Below, piece by piece: positions 23,204 through 33,794 of a stretch of DNA of 64,000 nt. Made by a program: the position numbers and the translations under genes. The notes under the pieces are model-generated. The model was not told the origin of the DNA. It worked only from the letters and a program-made list of their open reading frames with translations, and did not search any database. The number at the start of each line of letters is the position of its first letter. The stretch's first letter is position 1. The stretch is from Azadirachta indica (taxonomy: Eukaryota; Streptophyta; Magnoliopsida; Sapindales; Meliaceae). The DNA lies in assembly GCA_022749755.1 (NCBI GenBank), contig CM040446.1, positions 8,580,367-8,644,366 on the forward strand. The letters are read 5' to 3'.

Positions 23204-23914
23204 TTATTTTTCCTCCACTCTTTTTCCCTCATTTGAATTCTGCTCCTCTCCATTCGAACTCACTTTTTTTTCTTTCTCATTATTTTTGCCACTCTTTTCT
23301 TTTGAAAACTTACCCTCCTTTGTTACAACTTCACTGACTCTTTTCTCCTCACTCTTGTTTTCTCTCTGACTTTGCATTCTTCTAAGCTCACCTTCATAAA
23401 CTTCTTTAAGTGAAAGTGGTACAAGAGTAATTTTCTTCCCATCCTTCTCAAAAATATAATGATTTGTAAAACCATTATGTAACACCCTTCTGTCAAATTG
23501 CCAAGGGCGTCCCAACAAGAGATGACCAGCATGCATGGGCACTACATCAAACAACAACTCATCTCTATACTTGCCTATTTTGAAGGCAACAAAAACTTGC
23601 TTTGTCACCCTAATTTCCCCACAATCATTAAGCCACTTCAACTTGTAAGGATGTGGATGTTTTAAAGTAGGTAACCCCAACTTTTCTACAAGAGTAGTAC
23701 TAGCAACATTAGTTACACTGCCACCATCAACTATCACATCACAAACCCTATCCTTTACAAGGCACCTAGTATGGAAGAGATTCTCTCTTTGATCACATTC
23801 TTCCTGTTGGGCTTGCATATTAAAAACTCTTCTTGATACAAGAGCCTTACCATTTTCCGCCATAGTAAATTGCTCATCCCCTTCTTCATCACTTGCATCT
23901 TCAAAAGTTAGCAT
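23204..23914 (-). pseudogene. Family-A aspartic protease region
   Basis: A 236-codon frame with VDGGSVTNVAS at about residues 61-71 (the Asp-Gly-Gly active site seen in plant Ty3 elements of this type), VTKQVFVAFKIGKYRDELL, and PMHAGHLLLGRPWQFDRRV. After it comes a Lys/Glu/Ser-rich linker of about 70 residues. A TAA at 23204-23206 separates it from RT in the same frame, and it overlaps gag in a different frame (a frameshift near 23940). It would cleave the polyprotein if the frame were whole. Confidence 0.88.
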
Positions 23915-25011
23915 CGTCTCTTGTTCATTCTCCTCTTCACTGGCCGAATAGTCTCTCCCTCAAGCATGAATATGGTTCTTTGATTTGGGCAATTCCGCTT
24001 GTAATGTCCTACACCTTGACATTTAAAACATTTAATATTTCTGGTGTTAGTAGTAGAATCAAACTTACCCTTGTCTTTGCTTGAGTTGGATGTTTTGGGA
24101 AACTCTTTGGATTCGATTTTAGGCTTGGATGACGAAGCCTTATCATCTTTTCTCCAATTTGATTTGAATGAAGAAGTATAAGAGGAAAACTGACTTGTAT
24201 GACCTCTCTTTTTCAGTTGCTTCTCAACCTTCAATGCAAGGTGAAGCAAGTCTTCTAGCTCCATATATGGCTGCAATTCAACCATATTAGAAATCTCTTT
24301 GTTCAAACCATTGAGGAATCTTGCCATTGTAGCTTCATTATCTTCCTCTACATTTGCTCTTATCATTGCTACCTCCATCTCCTTGTAATATTCCTCAACA
24401 CTCTTAGACCCTTGAGTGAGATTTTGAAGTCGATTATACAATTCTCTATAGTAGTAGCTTGGTACAAATCTCTTGCGCATGATGGATTTTAGATCTCTCC
24501 ACTCTTCAATGGGCCTTTCCCTATTTCTCCTTCGCTTTTGCTTAGTATCATCCCACCAAGTAATAGCATAAGCTTCCAAAACAGCCACGGCAAGCTTCAA
24601 CTTCTTGGATTCAGTGTAGTCATTGCAATCAAACACTAATTCAATCTTCGTTTCCCAATCCAAGTATGCCTCAGAATCCATTCTTCCATAAAATGGTAGA
24701 ATTTTCAGTTTGACCCCACTGTTGCTATTGTTATTGTTTCTTACCCTCGGTCTCACCTCTTCTTCCTCTCCATTGTCATCAAGCGATTCACTATCATTAA
24801 AGCTATCATCTAATTGAGCTCTTCTCGGAACTCGCCTAGTTTGCATGGTTGGATTAGGAGCATTAGGTGGCTACCCTCTTGTGGCTGAAACCTCCAGCCT
24901 CTCCATTCTATCAACCAACTCTCCATATTTTCTATCCATTGCTTGCAACAACTCGGTTAACGCTTGGAATCGATCTATCTCACCTTGTGGATTTCTTGCT
25001 TGTCTACTCAT
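23908..25011 (-). pseudogene. Family-A gag, one in-frame stop
   Basis: An ATG at 25009-25011 opens an N-terminus with a likely coiled-coil (ALTELLQAMDRKYGELVDRM). Codon 47 is a TAG (24871-24873). The same frame then stays open as 24846-23908 (312 codons). It contains PFYGRMDSEAYLDWETKIE, ITWWDDTKQKRRRNRE, IMRKRFVPSYYYRELYNRLQ, LTQGSKSVEEYYKEME and ATMARFLNGLNKEISN, which is the retrotransposon gag core. One zinc knuckle follows, CFKCQGVGHYKRNC (CX2CX4HX4C). The downstream frame is off by one near 23940. Gag would coat the RNA and build the particle. Confidence 0.9.
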
Positions 25012-25486
25012 CCTGCAAGACAGTTAGTAAAGCAAAAGAATAATTTCCTCACTTCACTCCCTTACGTGATTCACTCAAGTAATATTATCACTCAAGTTCG
25101 CTCGTGTTTCTCACTTTATTTATGGCTTTTCTCTAGATTAGCTCACACTAAGCCTTTTTTCACTCTAATTCTCTTACTAAGATTAGTTGCAAAAATCAAA
25201 ATTTATACAAACTTATTAAATACAATGAAAAGTAAAATAAAACTAATTTAGATAGGCAACAAATTGGGAAAGCACAAGGACTAGGAAATAGATTTTAGAA
25301 ATCATAAAGGAAATATTAAGATCAAAGAAAAAAAAGAATTCAGTGCAGGAATAAGAAAGTCAACCAAAAATTATGGAAAGATTAGGAAGCAAATCCTATC
25401 TTATTTTGGAATGTAGGCTTGATTTGGTCAAACTCCTTGAAGTAATTTGATTTTTCTTTTTATTCTCCTTATTTTCGTTCAACACA

Positions 25487-25488
<2 letters not shown>

Positions 25489-25533
<45 letters not shown>
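25489..25533. repeat. C45 / G45 homopolymer
   Basis: Forty-five uninterrupted C on the plus strand, within the family-A leader. Its length may be inaccurate, because long homopolymers are error-prone in sequencing and assembly. Confidence 0.95.
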
Positions 25534-25861
25534 TTTTTTCTTCTCTTGGCCAAATGCTTTGCTTTTCTCTTCTCTCTTTTTTTTAATTTTTTTTTTTTAC
25601 TTCCAAACACGTAGGAGTGACCAAACACGTAGGAGAGACACAAAAGAAACGAATTAGACAAAGACTAAATCAACTGAATTGGAGATTGATATAACCCAAA
25701 CTTGACTTGCTGTGATTGAAAGGAAACCCTCTTCTTGTTTTTTTTTTTGATATAATAGACACAAAAAAAATGAAAATAAATGGAATTGAAGTAAAACAGA
25801 CTCAGAAACTAAAGAAACAAATAGACAAATTTGAAAGACGATATAACCTGATTTAGAGCCG

Positions 25862-25878
25862 TAGCTCTGATATCAAAC
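25862..25878 (-). promoter_or_regulatory. Primer binding site of family A, tRNA-Met type
   Basis: Directly after the 5' LTR (25879), the minus strand reads GTTTGATATCAGAGCTA. This matches the common TGGTATCAGAGC primer site (3' end of initiator tRNA-Met) with a G-to-A change in the TGG. Confidence 0.8.
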
Positions 25879-26724
25879 TGATACGAACTCTGAGTATATT
25901 AAACTTGAAACCCAATATCTTTACGCATGGAAGCAACCTCTTGGAAAGCTAAATCAGATTCACTCAAGTCTGCAACCCAATTTCAACTTGTGAAATAGAA
26001 CCTTAGAATAAATACCCTCAAAGTAATTAGCTTTGATTGTAAGAACCTTGATTCAAGCAAGAATCGAAATAAGAGAAAACACTCTCAATTTAATTTCATT
26101 CGAAAAAGTGATTCCCCATCCATGGGAGCATGTGGCTGAATATATAAAGGTATAAGAGATAAGTAACCCTAATTGGAGTGTTTGGCCACAAAATTAAACT
26201 TATTCTAACTTAAAATAAAATAAACTGAATTTGGGCTTAATAATTAGAGTTAACAGCCCAAACACATAACAAACTATAAATATATGTTTATAAATAAGAC
26301 TAAAATAGCTAATGGGCTTGAACAGCAACTTAGCCCAAACTGACACATGAATCCGAAACTTGCATCATGATGACGATCTGATTCGAACTGCAATTAAAAA
26401 GCTTGAACATGCTTGCTTAGCCTTGAGACATCATTCGAATATGGTCTTATACAAATTTGAGAAGTTGAATTTCATAGAAGCTTTAATCTTTAGGTTTTGC
26501 CTTCTTGTATTTGTGTCAATGTTACCAAGCTCTGATTATTGTCTTGAAGTCCAAGCTTGATATTTAACTCTTTCTTACACTCTTGAATTGTTGCAAGATC
26601 ATCCCACAAACCTTGAATCATCCCATTCAATGCATCTTTGAATTTCTTCATTCTTGCTCTTGTAACGGGACCATTAGGTAGCTGAATTGGATCATTTCTC
26701 TTGTGTGCATCTGTATTTGCATCA
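25879..26724 (-). repeat. 5' LTR of the family-A element
   Basis: A full 846-bp LTR-A in reverse orientation, TGATACGAACTCTGAG to TATTTGCATCA. It is adjacent to the primer site on its inner side and the target duplication ATTTC on its outer side. The 66-codon frame at 26360-26560 is antisense to the coding tail. Confidence 0.93.
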
Positions 26725-26822
26725 ATTTCATATTTAACAATTCTGACCCCAAAAATCGTACATTTTCATGTTCTCTATTTTCAAATTAAAATACACTGTA
26801 ATGATCGTCACGTGATACTAAG
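26725..26822 (+). repeat. 145-bp satellite remnant, block 5 (0.7 monomer)
   Basis: Only 98 bp of one monomer separate the family-A composite from the family-B element. The left half of the same monomer is at 18385-18527. The last five bases (CTAAG) are the family-B target duplication. Confidence 0.92.
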
Positions 26823-27520
26823 CGATGCAAACGAAGTTGTGCAACCACGTAAACAAGAGGAGAACCTCAGACATAAAGTTGGAGACACTCAATTACAGCA
26901 TCTATATGATTCGCTAAGCGTGCCGAATGGACCAATTACAAGAGCTAGAGCCAAGACATTGGAAAGTACCTTAAATGAACTAATTAAAAAGATGTGTGAT
27001 TCAAATGCAATTCAAGATACACGTCTTGAAGAATTAGGCTTAGTGAACATCATTCAAGCAACTGAAGTCCAAAAAGACTAATATGAAAATGTTTGAAAAT
27101 TATAATCCATTTATGTAATTTTAAGAATCTTAAAATGATGTAATTACTTACATCATAGACATTTGACGTCATTGCCTACGTCATATATATATGATGTCAT
27201 TACTTATAAAAAGGCTTTCATTTCTTGAAATGAAACAAGCAATTTTGATTGTTAAATTATTTCTTATAAGTTCTTGTTCTTGAACTCTTCAAGTTTAATT
27301 TTTTGTGACGTTCAAAACAATCAAACTTATCATCTAAATTCTTAAGTATTTTCTTAAGGATTCTTGGTGTGGCGTTTGGTGTGACGATCATTGCAGTCTT
27401 GGTTCTTATCTAGATAGGTATCGGGTTAAGGCTTTATAAACTTGCGTCTTGGGGAAATATTGGGGTTCTTTACTACATTCGGTGTTGGGTTTCGTCATGA
27501 TATTGGCGAGGTTCATAACA
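26823..27520 (+). repeat. 5' LTR-B (698 bp, deleted)
   Basis: It starts CGATGCAAACGAAG (first T changed to C) and ends GTTCATAACA. Compared with the 3' LTR it lacks about 110 bp between ATGTCATTAC and the TATAAAAAGG box, so the ACGT cluster now lies next to the TATA box. The coding tail in its first ~260 bp reads GPITRARAKTLESTLNELIK and is continuous with an upstream chance frame. Confidence 0.9.
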
Positions 27521-28048
27521 ATTGATATCAGAGCTTTGGTTCCAAGGCAAGTTTAATTTCTCCTTTATATCTTTGTTGTTCCTTTACTTCTCCAATTAGA
27601 ATTCTGAAAAAAAAAAAAAAAAGAAATACAAAAAAATATATATATTGTGACCAAATTCCTCCTTGATTGGTCCAAATTCCAATTTTGTGTTTTATTTCCT
27701 TCAATTTATTTTGAGTTCATATTTTCATTTCTACTTCCAAAAATAAATAAATAAATAAAGCAAAAAAAAAAGAATTGTTGTTATCTATTATATTAATAAT
27801 TTCTTGTAGTATTTGCCTAATATTCCTTATTCTTGATCCAATACTGTCATTACTTGCATCAATTTCTTAAGAATTGCTTATTGTATCTTGTGATTTGTTT
27901 TGGTTGCTTTTCATCTTAAAATTGCCACTGAAATTTTGATTAAGAGTATGCGAGTATGAGAATATTTGAGTGCTCAAACACGAGAGTAAGCGAAAATACG
28001 TGAGCGAGTGCTTGTGAGGTTCCTAACTTTGTTTTGTAGATTTTAAAT
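27521..28048 (+). other. Primer site and 5' leader of family B
   Basis: ATTGATATCAGAGC follows the LTR directly and matches the tRNA-Met primer site TGGTATCAGAGC with a TGG-to-TGA change. The remaining ~510 bp are an AT-rich leader with A runs (27606-27622) and (AAAT)n near 27735. No coding frame is seen. Confidence 0.82.
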
Positions 28049-29197
28049 ATATCTCACAATCAAGAAAAAAATTCAACCTCGGGGGTACAACAACCAAACA
28101 CCCCGAACCTACAATTGCAGGTGTTATTGGGGGAGATTAGACAGATGATGAGGGCTGAGTTAGAACCAATCCATGAAAGGATGGATAGGTTGCAAGAAGA
28201 GATATTAAGAGGGCAATATCAAAGGTCTTCCATTAGACAACCACCTAGGCAAGTGCAACCAAGGGTATAATGGGATAATGTTGAGGATGATGAGGAGTTA
28301 GATGAATCACCAATGAACCAGGGCAGGAATTTGCATAGTTATAGGGATAGAGAAGTTAGGTTGGGTAGACCTAAGTTGGATGATGATTTGGGAAGTATTA
28401 AGGTGAAAATTCCACTGTTCCAAGGTAGAAACGATCCTGAAGCTTATTTAGAGTGGGAAAAGAAAATAGAGATGGTTTTCGATTATCACAACTACTCCGA
28501 GATCAAAAAAGTAAAACTTGCGGCCATTGAATTTACTGATTATGTTATTATTTGGTGGGATCAATTGTTGAAAGATAGGAGAAGAAATCAAGAACGTTCT
28601 ATTGAAACGTGGACGAGAGATGAAGACAATAATGAGAAGACGTTTCATTTCAAGCTACTACCATCGGGAGTTGTTCATCAAATTGCAGTGTCTAACTCAG
28701 GGATATAAAAGCGTAGATGAATACTACAAAAAGATAGAGGTTGCTATGATCCGAGCAAATGTAGAGGAGGATAGAGTAACAATTGAAGCAAAGAAACATG
28801 GTTAGGAGAGGAGCAAGCAGGAATACTACAAACTCATGGAGATCAACTCCTAAACGGCAGGAATTTCCATTAATAAAGTCTAATTCCGAAGCTTCTAAGA
28901 ATGCTAAACAACTTGTGCCTCAAAAACAAGGTAACATTGAATCCACCGCTTCTAAAAATCGTGACATTAAGTGTTTTAAATGTCAAGACGGGTCATATAG
29001 CTAACCAATGCCCAAATAAAAGGATAATAGTGATCAATGCTCAAGGGGAGATTGAGTCGGAAGGAGAAGAAGAAGACGAAATAGAAGACATGCCATACCT
29101 TGAAGATAACTATGAAGGGCAACATGCTGCGGAAGGAGAATTATTAGTGGCAAGACGAGCTCTTAGCGCACAGATTAAGGAAGAAGAAAATGATTAG
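28049..29197 (+). pseudogene. Family-B gag, broken
   Basis: The start codon position reads ATA (28049-28051), while the copy at 44731 has ATG. The frame then contains GEIRQMMRAELEPIHERMDR, a TAA at 28268-28270, and from 28313 PLFQGRNDPEAYLEWEKKIE and IIWWDQLLKDRRRNQE. A frameshift near 28610 leads to MRRRFISSYYHRELFIKL and LTQGYKSVDEYYKKIEVAMI (frame 28602-28805). The ATMARFLNGLN segment found in family A is deleted after VEEDR. The zinc knuckle begins CFKCQ but is disrupted by a frameshift; GHIANQCPNKR follows in another frame (28901-29197), then an acidic stretch. Confidence 0.9.
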
Positions 29198-29206
29198 CGG
29201 GATAAC

Positions 29207-29790
29207 TTGTTTCATACTTGGTGTTTCGTCAACAACAAAGTTTGTAGCATTATAATTGATGGAGGAAGTTGCACCAATGTGGCCAACACCGAATTAGTGG
29301 AGAAATTGTCGTTACCTACCATGAAACATCCACGACTGTACCGGCTGCTAAACAATTGTGGAGAAATTAAGGTAACAAAACAAGTGTTGGTGGCATTCTC
29401 TATTGGCAAGTATGAGGATGAGGTCCTTTGTGACGTGATTCCTATGCATGCATGTCACATCCTATTGGGCAGACCATGGCAGTACGATCGACGAGTCACA
29501 CACGACGGTTTTACTAATAGATACTCTTTTACCATCAAAAGGCAACCCATATCACTTGTACCATTGACTTCAAAACAAATTCTCGAAAACCAATTAAAGA
29601 TGCAAAAAGCGAGTGAAAAGAAAAAAGAAAATGAGAAAGGCAAAAATGTAAAAGAGAGTGAGAGTAAACATGAGAGAGTTACAACGTTGATGTGTGAAAG
29701 AGAGGAAAAATACAATTTTATTGCAAAAAAAAGTGAGATCAAGAGAGCTTTACTTTCACAACAGCCCCTTATAGTACTTATGTACAAGGA
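29207..29790 (+). pseudogene. Family-B aspartic protease region
   Basis: The frame (29207-29947) has IIDGGSCTNVANTELVEKL with the Asp-Gly-Gly active site at about residues 18-20. VTKQVLVAFSIGKYEDEVL, PMHACHILLGRPWQYDRRV and a Lys/Glu-rich linker follow, ending in LIVLMYKEA. Around 29790 the frame slips and the real coding continues in the RT frame. A stop (TAG at 29195-29197) separates it from gag. Confidence 0.88.
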
Positions 29791-30990
29791 GGCCTCTTGT
29801 GTACTGACGATTTTACCAGATCTTTACCGAGCAATGTTACGTTTCTTTTGCAGGAATTCGAAGATGTCTTTTCTGAAGAGGTGCCCCCTGGTTTACCTCC
29901 AATTCGAGGAATTGAACATCAAATTGATTTTATACCCGGTGCAATAATTCCGAACCTACCAGCTTATAGAAGTAATTCCGAGGAGACAAAGGAACTTCAA
30001 CAACAAGTTAATGAGCTGATGGAGAAAGGGTATGTTAGAGAAAGCATGACTCCTAGTGCGGTTCCGATGCTACTAGTGCCTAAAAAAGATGGGACATGGA
30101 GGATTTGTGTTGATTGCCGAGCTGTCAATAATATTACGGTAAAGTATTGACATCCCATTCCTCGATTAGATGATATGTTAGATGAATTGCATGGATTTTG
30201 TGTGTTTTCTAAAATTGATCTTAAGAATGGATACCATCAAATTAGGATGAAAGAAAGGGATGAGTGGAAAATTGCATTTAAAACAAAATATGGTTTGTAT
30301 GAATGGTTAGTTATGCCTTTTAGGTTAACTAATACACCTAATACTTTCATGAGACTTATAAATCATGTTTTGCATGCTTTTATTGGCAAATTCGTAGTAG
30401 TCTATTTTGACGATATCTTGATTTATAACAAAAACTTGAATGATCATGTTGAACATTTAAAACTTGTTTTAGAGGTTTTAAGGAAAGAAAGGTTATTTGC
30501 TAATTTTAAGAAATGTACATTTTGCACGGATAAATTTGTGTTTCTTGGTTTTGTTGTAAGTGCTAAAGAGATTGAGGTTGATGAGGAGAAGGTGAAGACA
30601 ATTTAAGAATGGCCAACGCCTACTTCAACGAATCAAGTAAGAAGCTTTCATGGATTGGCCAGTTTTTATCGGTGCTTTGTTCGAGATTTTATTAGCATAG
30701 CTGCACCCTTAACCGAAGTCAACAAGAAGAATGTTCCGTTCAAGTAGGGAAAAGAGTAAGAAAAGGAATTCAAACTTATCAAAGAAAAATTGACTAATGC
30801 ACCTTTACTTGTTTTACCTAACTTTGCTAAAACATTTGAGATAGAGTGTGATGCTTCAGGTATAGGAATCGGAGGCGTACTAATGCAAGAAGGAAGACCG
30901 ATTGCGTACTTTAGTGAGAAACTAAATGGCGCGGGTTTAACCTATCTCACTTACGACAAAGAATTGTATGCATTGGTTTGAACTCTAGAA
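29791..30990 (+). pseudogene. Family-B reverse transcriptase and RNase H, broken
   Basis: Frame 29797-30150 carries [15 protein letters not shown] and LVPKKDGTWRICVDCRAVNN, then a TGA (30148-30150) where the deleted family copy has Arg-like context. Frame 30175-30606 carries [15 protein letters not shown] and YFDDILIYN with the catalytic Asp pair, then TAA. The connection segment has TAG and TAA in FKxGKExEKEF. RNase H (30790-30981) keeps [15 protein letters not shown] and YDKELYALV before a TGA. A deletion removes the [10 protein letters not shown] segment after the Glu motif. Most stops are explained by C-to-T or G-to-A changes of CAA, CGA or TGG codons. Confidence 0.9.
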
Positions 30991-31499
30991 ACTTGACATT
31001 AGTACGCCATTTGTGATTCATACGGATCATGAATCCTTGAAACATTTAAAGGCGCAGTACAAATTAAGCAGACGTCATGCCAAATAGGTGGAGTTCATTG
31101 AAACATTTTCTTATGTGATCAAATACAAACAAGGCAAAAAAAATATAGTTGCTGATGCACTATCACCCAGGTACGCTTTACTTTCAACCCTTGATGCTAA
31201 ATTGCTTGGATTTGAGTACATTAAGGAGTTGTATGTAACGGACTCTAATTTTGGTGATTTATTTAAGAATTGCACTAAGGGAGCATGTGGGAAGTTCTAT
31301 TTGCATGATGGTTTCCTATTTCGAGAAAATAAATTGTGTGTTCCATATTCATCCTTGTATAAGTTACTTGCTCGAGAAGCACACGGTGGTGGTTTGATGG
31401 GTCACTTTGGCATATTTAAGACTTTCACATATTACATGAACATTTCTTTTGGCCGCACATGAAACGTGACGTGGAAAGGGTTTGTGCGAGATGCATTAC
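30991..31499 (+). pseudogene. Family-B RNase H end and integrase zinc domain
   Basis: The reading resumes with an [14 protein letters not shown] segment, a TAG at 31084-31086, then frame 31088-31462 with [17 protein letters not shown] (end of RNase H) and [20 protein letters not shown] and [11 protein letters not shown] (start of integrase, His pair of the zinc site). The Cys pair region (CARC-like) follows at about 31484-31495 in another frame. It is cut at 31499 by the solo LTR-C. Confidence 0.85.
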
Positions 31500-32838
31500 T
31501 AATGTGACAATTTCAAATACTCGCAAGTGCACGAATCATTAATAGCTAACGATAAGTTTACCTGAGATCGATCTCTCACGAAATTGCAATGGTTTAAATC
31601 CTTATTATTTTCTGTTAATTACTAATTTAAGCAAACATAAAATCATAAATATTCTAATGCAATTAAATGACAATTTCAAATTATTTCAATTGAAGTGATT
31701 AAATAGCTAAATTACAAGAACTGGAAATCTATAAAATTCTGTTGAATTCAATAAAATTAGATGGGGTTTGGCTAGTTATTTAATCTGGTATTGAAATATA
31801 AGGTGAATTAAACAACTATTATGTATTTTAGATTATTAGTTTTTTTACTAAGGCTGGAGAATTCCAATGATCATGGTAATTCTCACTTACAATTAATTAA
31901 ATATATCCTTGATATGGGGCCTCTACTTAATTAATTGTGTTGTTACAAGGAAATCATTTAACCATTTAAATCAAACCAACTTAATAGATTCAATTTAAAT
32001 ACTTGTTCAAAAGAGCTTAATCAAGGTAAGATGATGTTTCTAATACCTTAATTCTCAAATTAATTTCAATCACAAATAATAGATAGCAAATCCACAACAA
32101 ATAATCAAAATTACAAAAGTTCTAATCACATTTCACAAAATATTCAATAGCAAAGCCAAACTCCCAAAATATGTTTACACTTTCATTCTTAAACAAATCT
32201 ATGAATCTAATTACAAAAGTTCTAAACATATTTGAGAAATAAACAAACTAAAAGAAAGCTTTCCTTTTTTGAAGGTTCACTACCAAGTTTTTGAAGAAGA
32301 TGATAATTTTGCCCAGCAAGAATATCCTCTTCAATCCAGCAATCCTCACCCTTCAATGGAAAACTCCCTCTTTTTGAAAACCCTATTATTCATCAAATTC
32401 TTCCCCAATTCGTTCTCAGCACAGCAGCTTCTCCAAAAATTCTCTTCTTACTCATTTTGTTAACAACTTATTCAAAATTCACTCCCACATGTCAAGGAAA
32501 GTCTGTCTCCCCAATTGTCTTCTTTTCAACTGGAGTTTTGACCTTTAAAACTTCAATATTTGCTTTCTTTTTGAAATGTAGAGTTGTAAATCATTATGTC
32601 TAGTTTTCAAATCATTTTGTATCACCCAAATACAAATATTGAGGACAAAGTTATGCTAGAAAATACTGACTATGTTCAGCAAATACAGGCCTTCCAGCAT
32701 CTTGGGTTTGTTTTTGGGCTTTCTACAATAATTCCTACAAATAATAAAAAGAAGCTCAAAGTAATAAAATTTTAAGATAAAATACATAAATAAAAGACAT
32801 AAACATAACAAAATATTAAGACAAATATTGATTTATCA
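31500..32838 (+). mobile_element. Solo LTR-C (Athila-like) inside family-B integrase
   Basis: 1339 bp matching the LTRs of the Athila-like element, from TAATGTGACAATTTCAAAT to GATTTATCA. A perfect target duplication ATTAC (31495-31499 and 32839-32843) flanks it. The plus strand here has the same orientation as 16126-17519, so by that element's polarity this LTR is on the minus strand. I list it as plus only because nothing internal remains. The integrase sequence of family B continues directly after it. Confidence 0.94.
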
Positions 32839-33794
32839 ATTACTTGTAGGCAAAGTAAGTTTAGGCAACAACCACATGAATTGTATACACCACTTCCTAT
32901 TCCTATGTACCTTGAGTCGATATTTTTATGAATTTTGTTTTGGAATTATCTAGGACAAAGAGGGGGAGAGACTCAGTTTTTTGTCATTGTCGATAGATTT
33001 TTTAAGATGACACACTTTATTGCATATTATAAAACTGATGATGCATCACATATAGCTGATTTGTTTTTCAAGAAAGTTGTTAGGTTGCATGAAATGCCCA
33101 AGACTATTGTCTCAGATCGAGACGCAAAGTTCTTATGTTACTTTTGGAAGACATTGTGAGGAAAGTTGGGAACTAAATTATTATTTTTTACTACTTGTCA
33201 CCCATAAACAGATGGTCAAACCGAATTAGTAAATAGGACATTGTCTACTTTGTTGCGCACTGTCATACAAAAAAATCTGAAAACTTGGGAAGATTGCTTG
33301 CCGCATGTTGAATTTGCTTGTAATCGTTGTGTTCATTCTGTCACTAAGTTTTCAGCTTTTAAAATTGTCTATGGTTTTAATCCACTAACTCCTGTGGATT
33401 TAACTCCTTTACCTATGAATGAACTCGTTAATTTAGATTGTAAGAAGAAATCTGATTTCATTAAGCAAATTCATGAGAAAGCAAGGCAACACATAGAACA
33501 ACGAATGAAACAATATGCCAAGCAAGCTAATAAGGGATACAAGAAGGTTGTCTTTAAACCAGGAGATTTGGTTTGGTTACATATGAGGAATGAGCGTTTT
33601 CCTGAGTAAAAACGTTCTAAACTTCTACCAAGGGAAAATGGACCATTTCGAGTAGTGGAACGCATCAATGACAATGCTTACAAGCTTGAACTATCAGGCG
33701 AGTATGGGATTAGTACAACCTTTAATGTTTTTGACTTATCTCCTTTTGATGTAGGTAGCGATTTGAGGACAAATCATTTTCAAGAGGGAGAGAA
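32839..33794 (+). pseudogene. Family-B integrase core and C-terminus, broken
   Basis: After the solo LTR come HELYTPLPIPM, a degenerate first-Asp segment (FWNYLGQ in place of DFVLGLP), and [32 protein letters not shown] (second catalytic Asp) follows, then a TGA (33157-33159), [12 protein letters not shown] (catalytic Glu) and frame 33241-33609. That frame has [17 protein letters not shown] and [18 protein letters not shown] segments, ending at a TAA. The C-terminal INDNAYKLELSGEYG and DLSPFDVGSDLRTN segments follow. The tail continues into the 3' LTR (PSGLITRDRAKTLESALNG). The purine run before the LTR (AAGAGGGAGAGAA, 33782-33794) is the polypurine tract. Confidence 0.9.

Larger units (their letters stand above)
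25012..25878 (-). other. 5' leader of the family-A element
   Basis: About 870 bp between the gag ATG and the 5' LTR, non-coding and AT-rich except for a 45-base C run on the plus strand (25489-25533). On the minus strand this puts G45 about 350 bases after the LTR. A short direct repeat of CCAAACACGTAGGAG is at 25604-25634. No open frame is credible here; the 60-codon minus-strand frame with a glycine run simply reads the homopolymer. Confidence 0.8.
18528..26724 (-). mobile_element. Family-A Ty3 element with an inverted internal duplication
   Basis: Outer ends are TGATACGAAC (18528) and TTTGCATCA (26724), flanked by ATTTT (18523-18527) and ATTTC (26725-26729), a target duplication with one mismatch. 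The same satellite monomer continues on the far side. On the minus strand it has a full 5' LTR (25879-26724), a tRNA-Met type primer site, leader, gag, protease, RT/RNase H and integrase. Where the 3' LTR should follow there is instead a plus-oriented LTR-A (19595-20440), a plus-strand copy of the integrase end (18805-19594), and only 277 bp of the proper 3' LTR (18528-18804). The left LTR piece and the 5' LTR are about 96% identical by eye and share variants absent from other LTR-A copies, so they look like one element's pair. Confidence 0.85.

Noticed and set aside
25479..25661. 60-codon minus-strand frame ending in a glycine run
   Set aside because: The glycines are a translation of the G45 homopolymer in the leader of family A.
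26360..26560. 66-82-codon frame repeated at 1489-1737, 19759-19959 (-), 26360-26560 and 45574-45822 (-)
   Set aside because: It is conserved only because it is antisense to the LTR-A coding tail and its 3' flank; it follows the LTR copies and has no features of its own.
29455..29787. 110-codon minus-strand frame (also at 55361-55552 on the plus strand)
   Set aside because: It is the antisense of the Lys/Glu-rich protease-RT linker of family B, giving a false hydrophobic protein.
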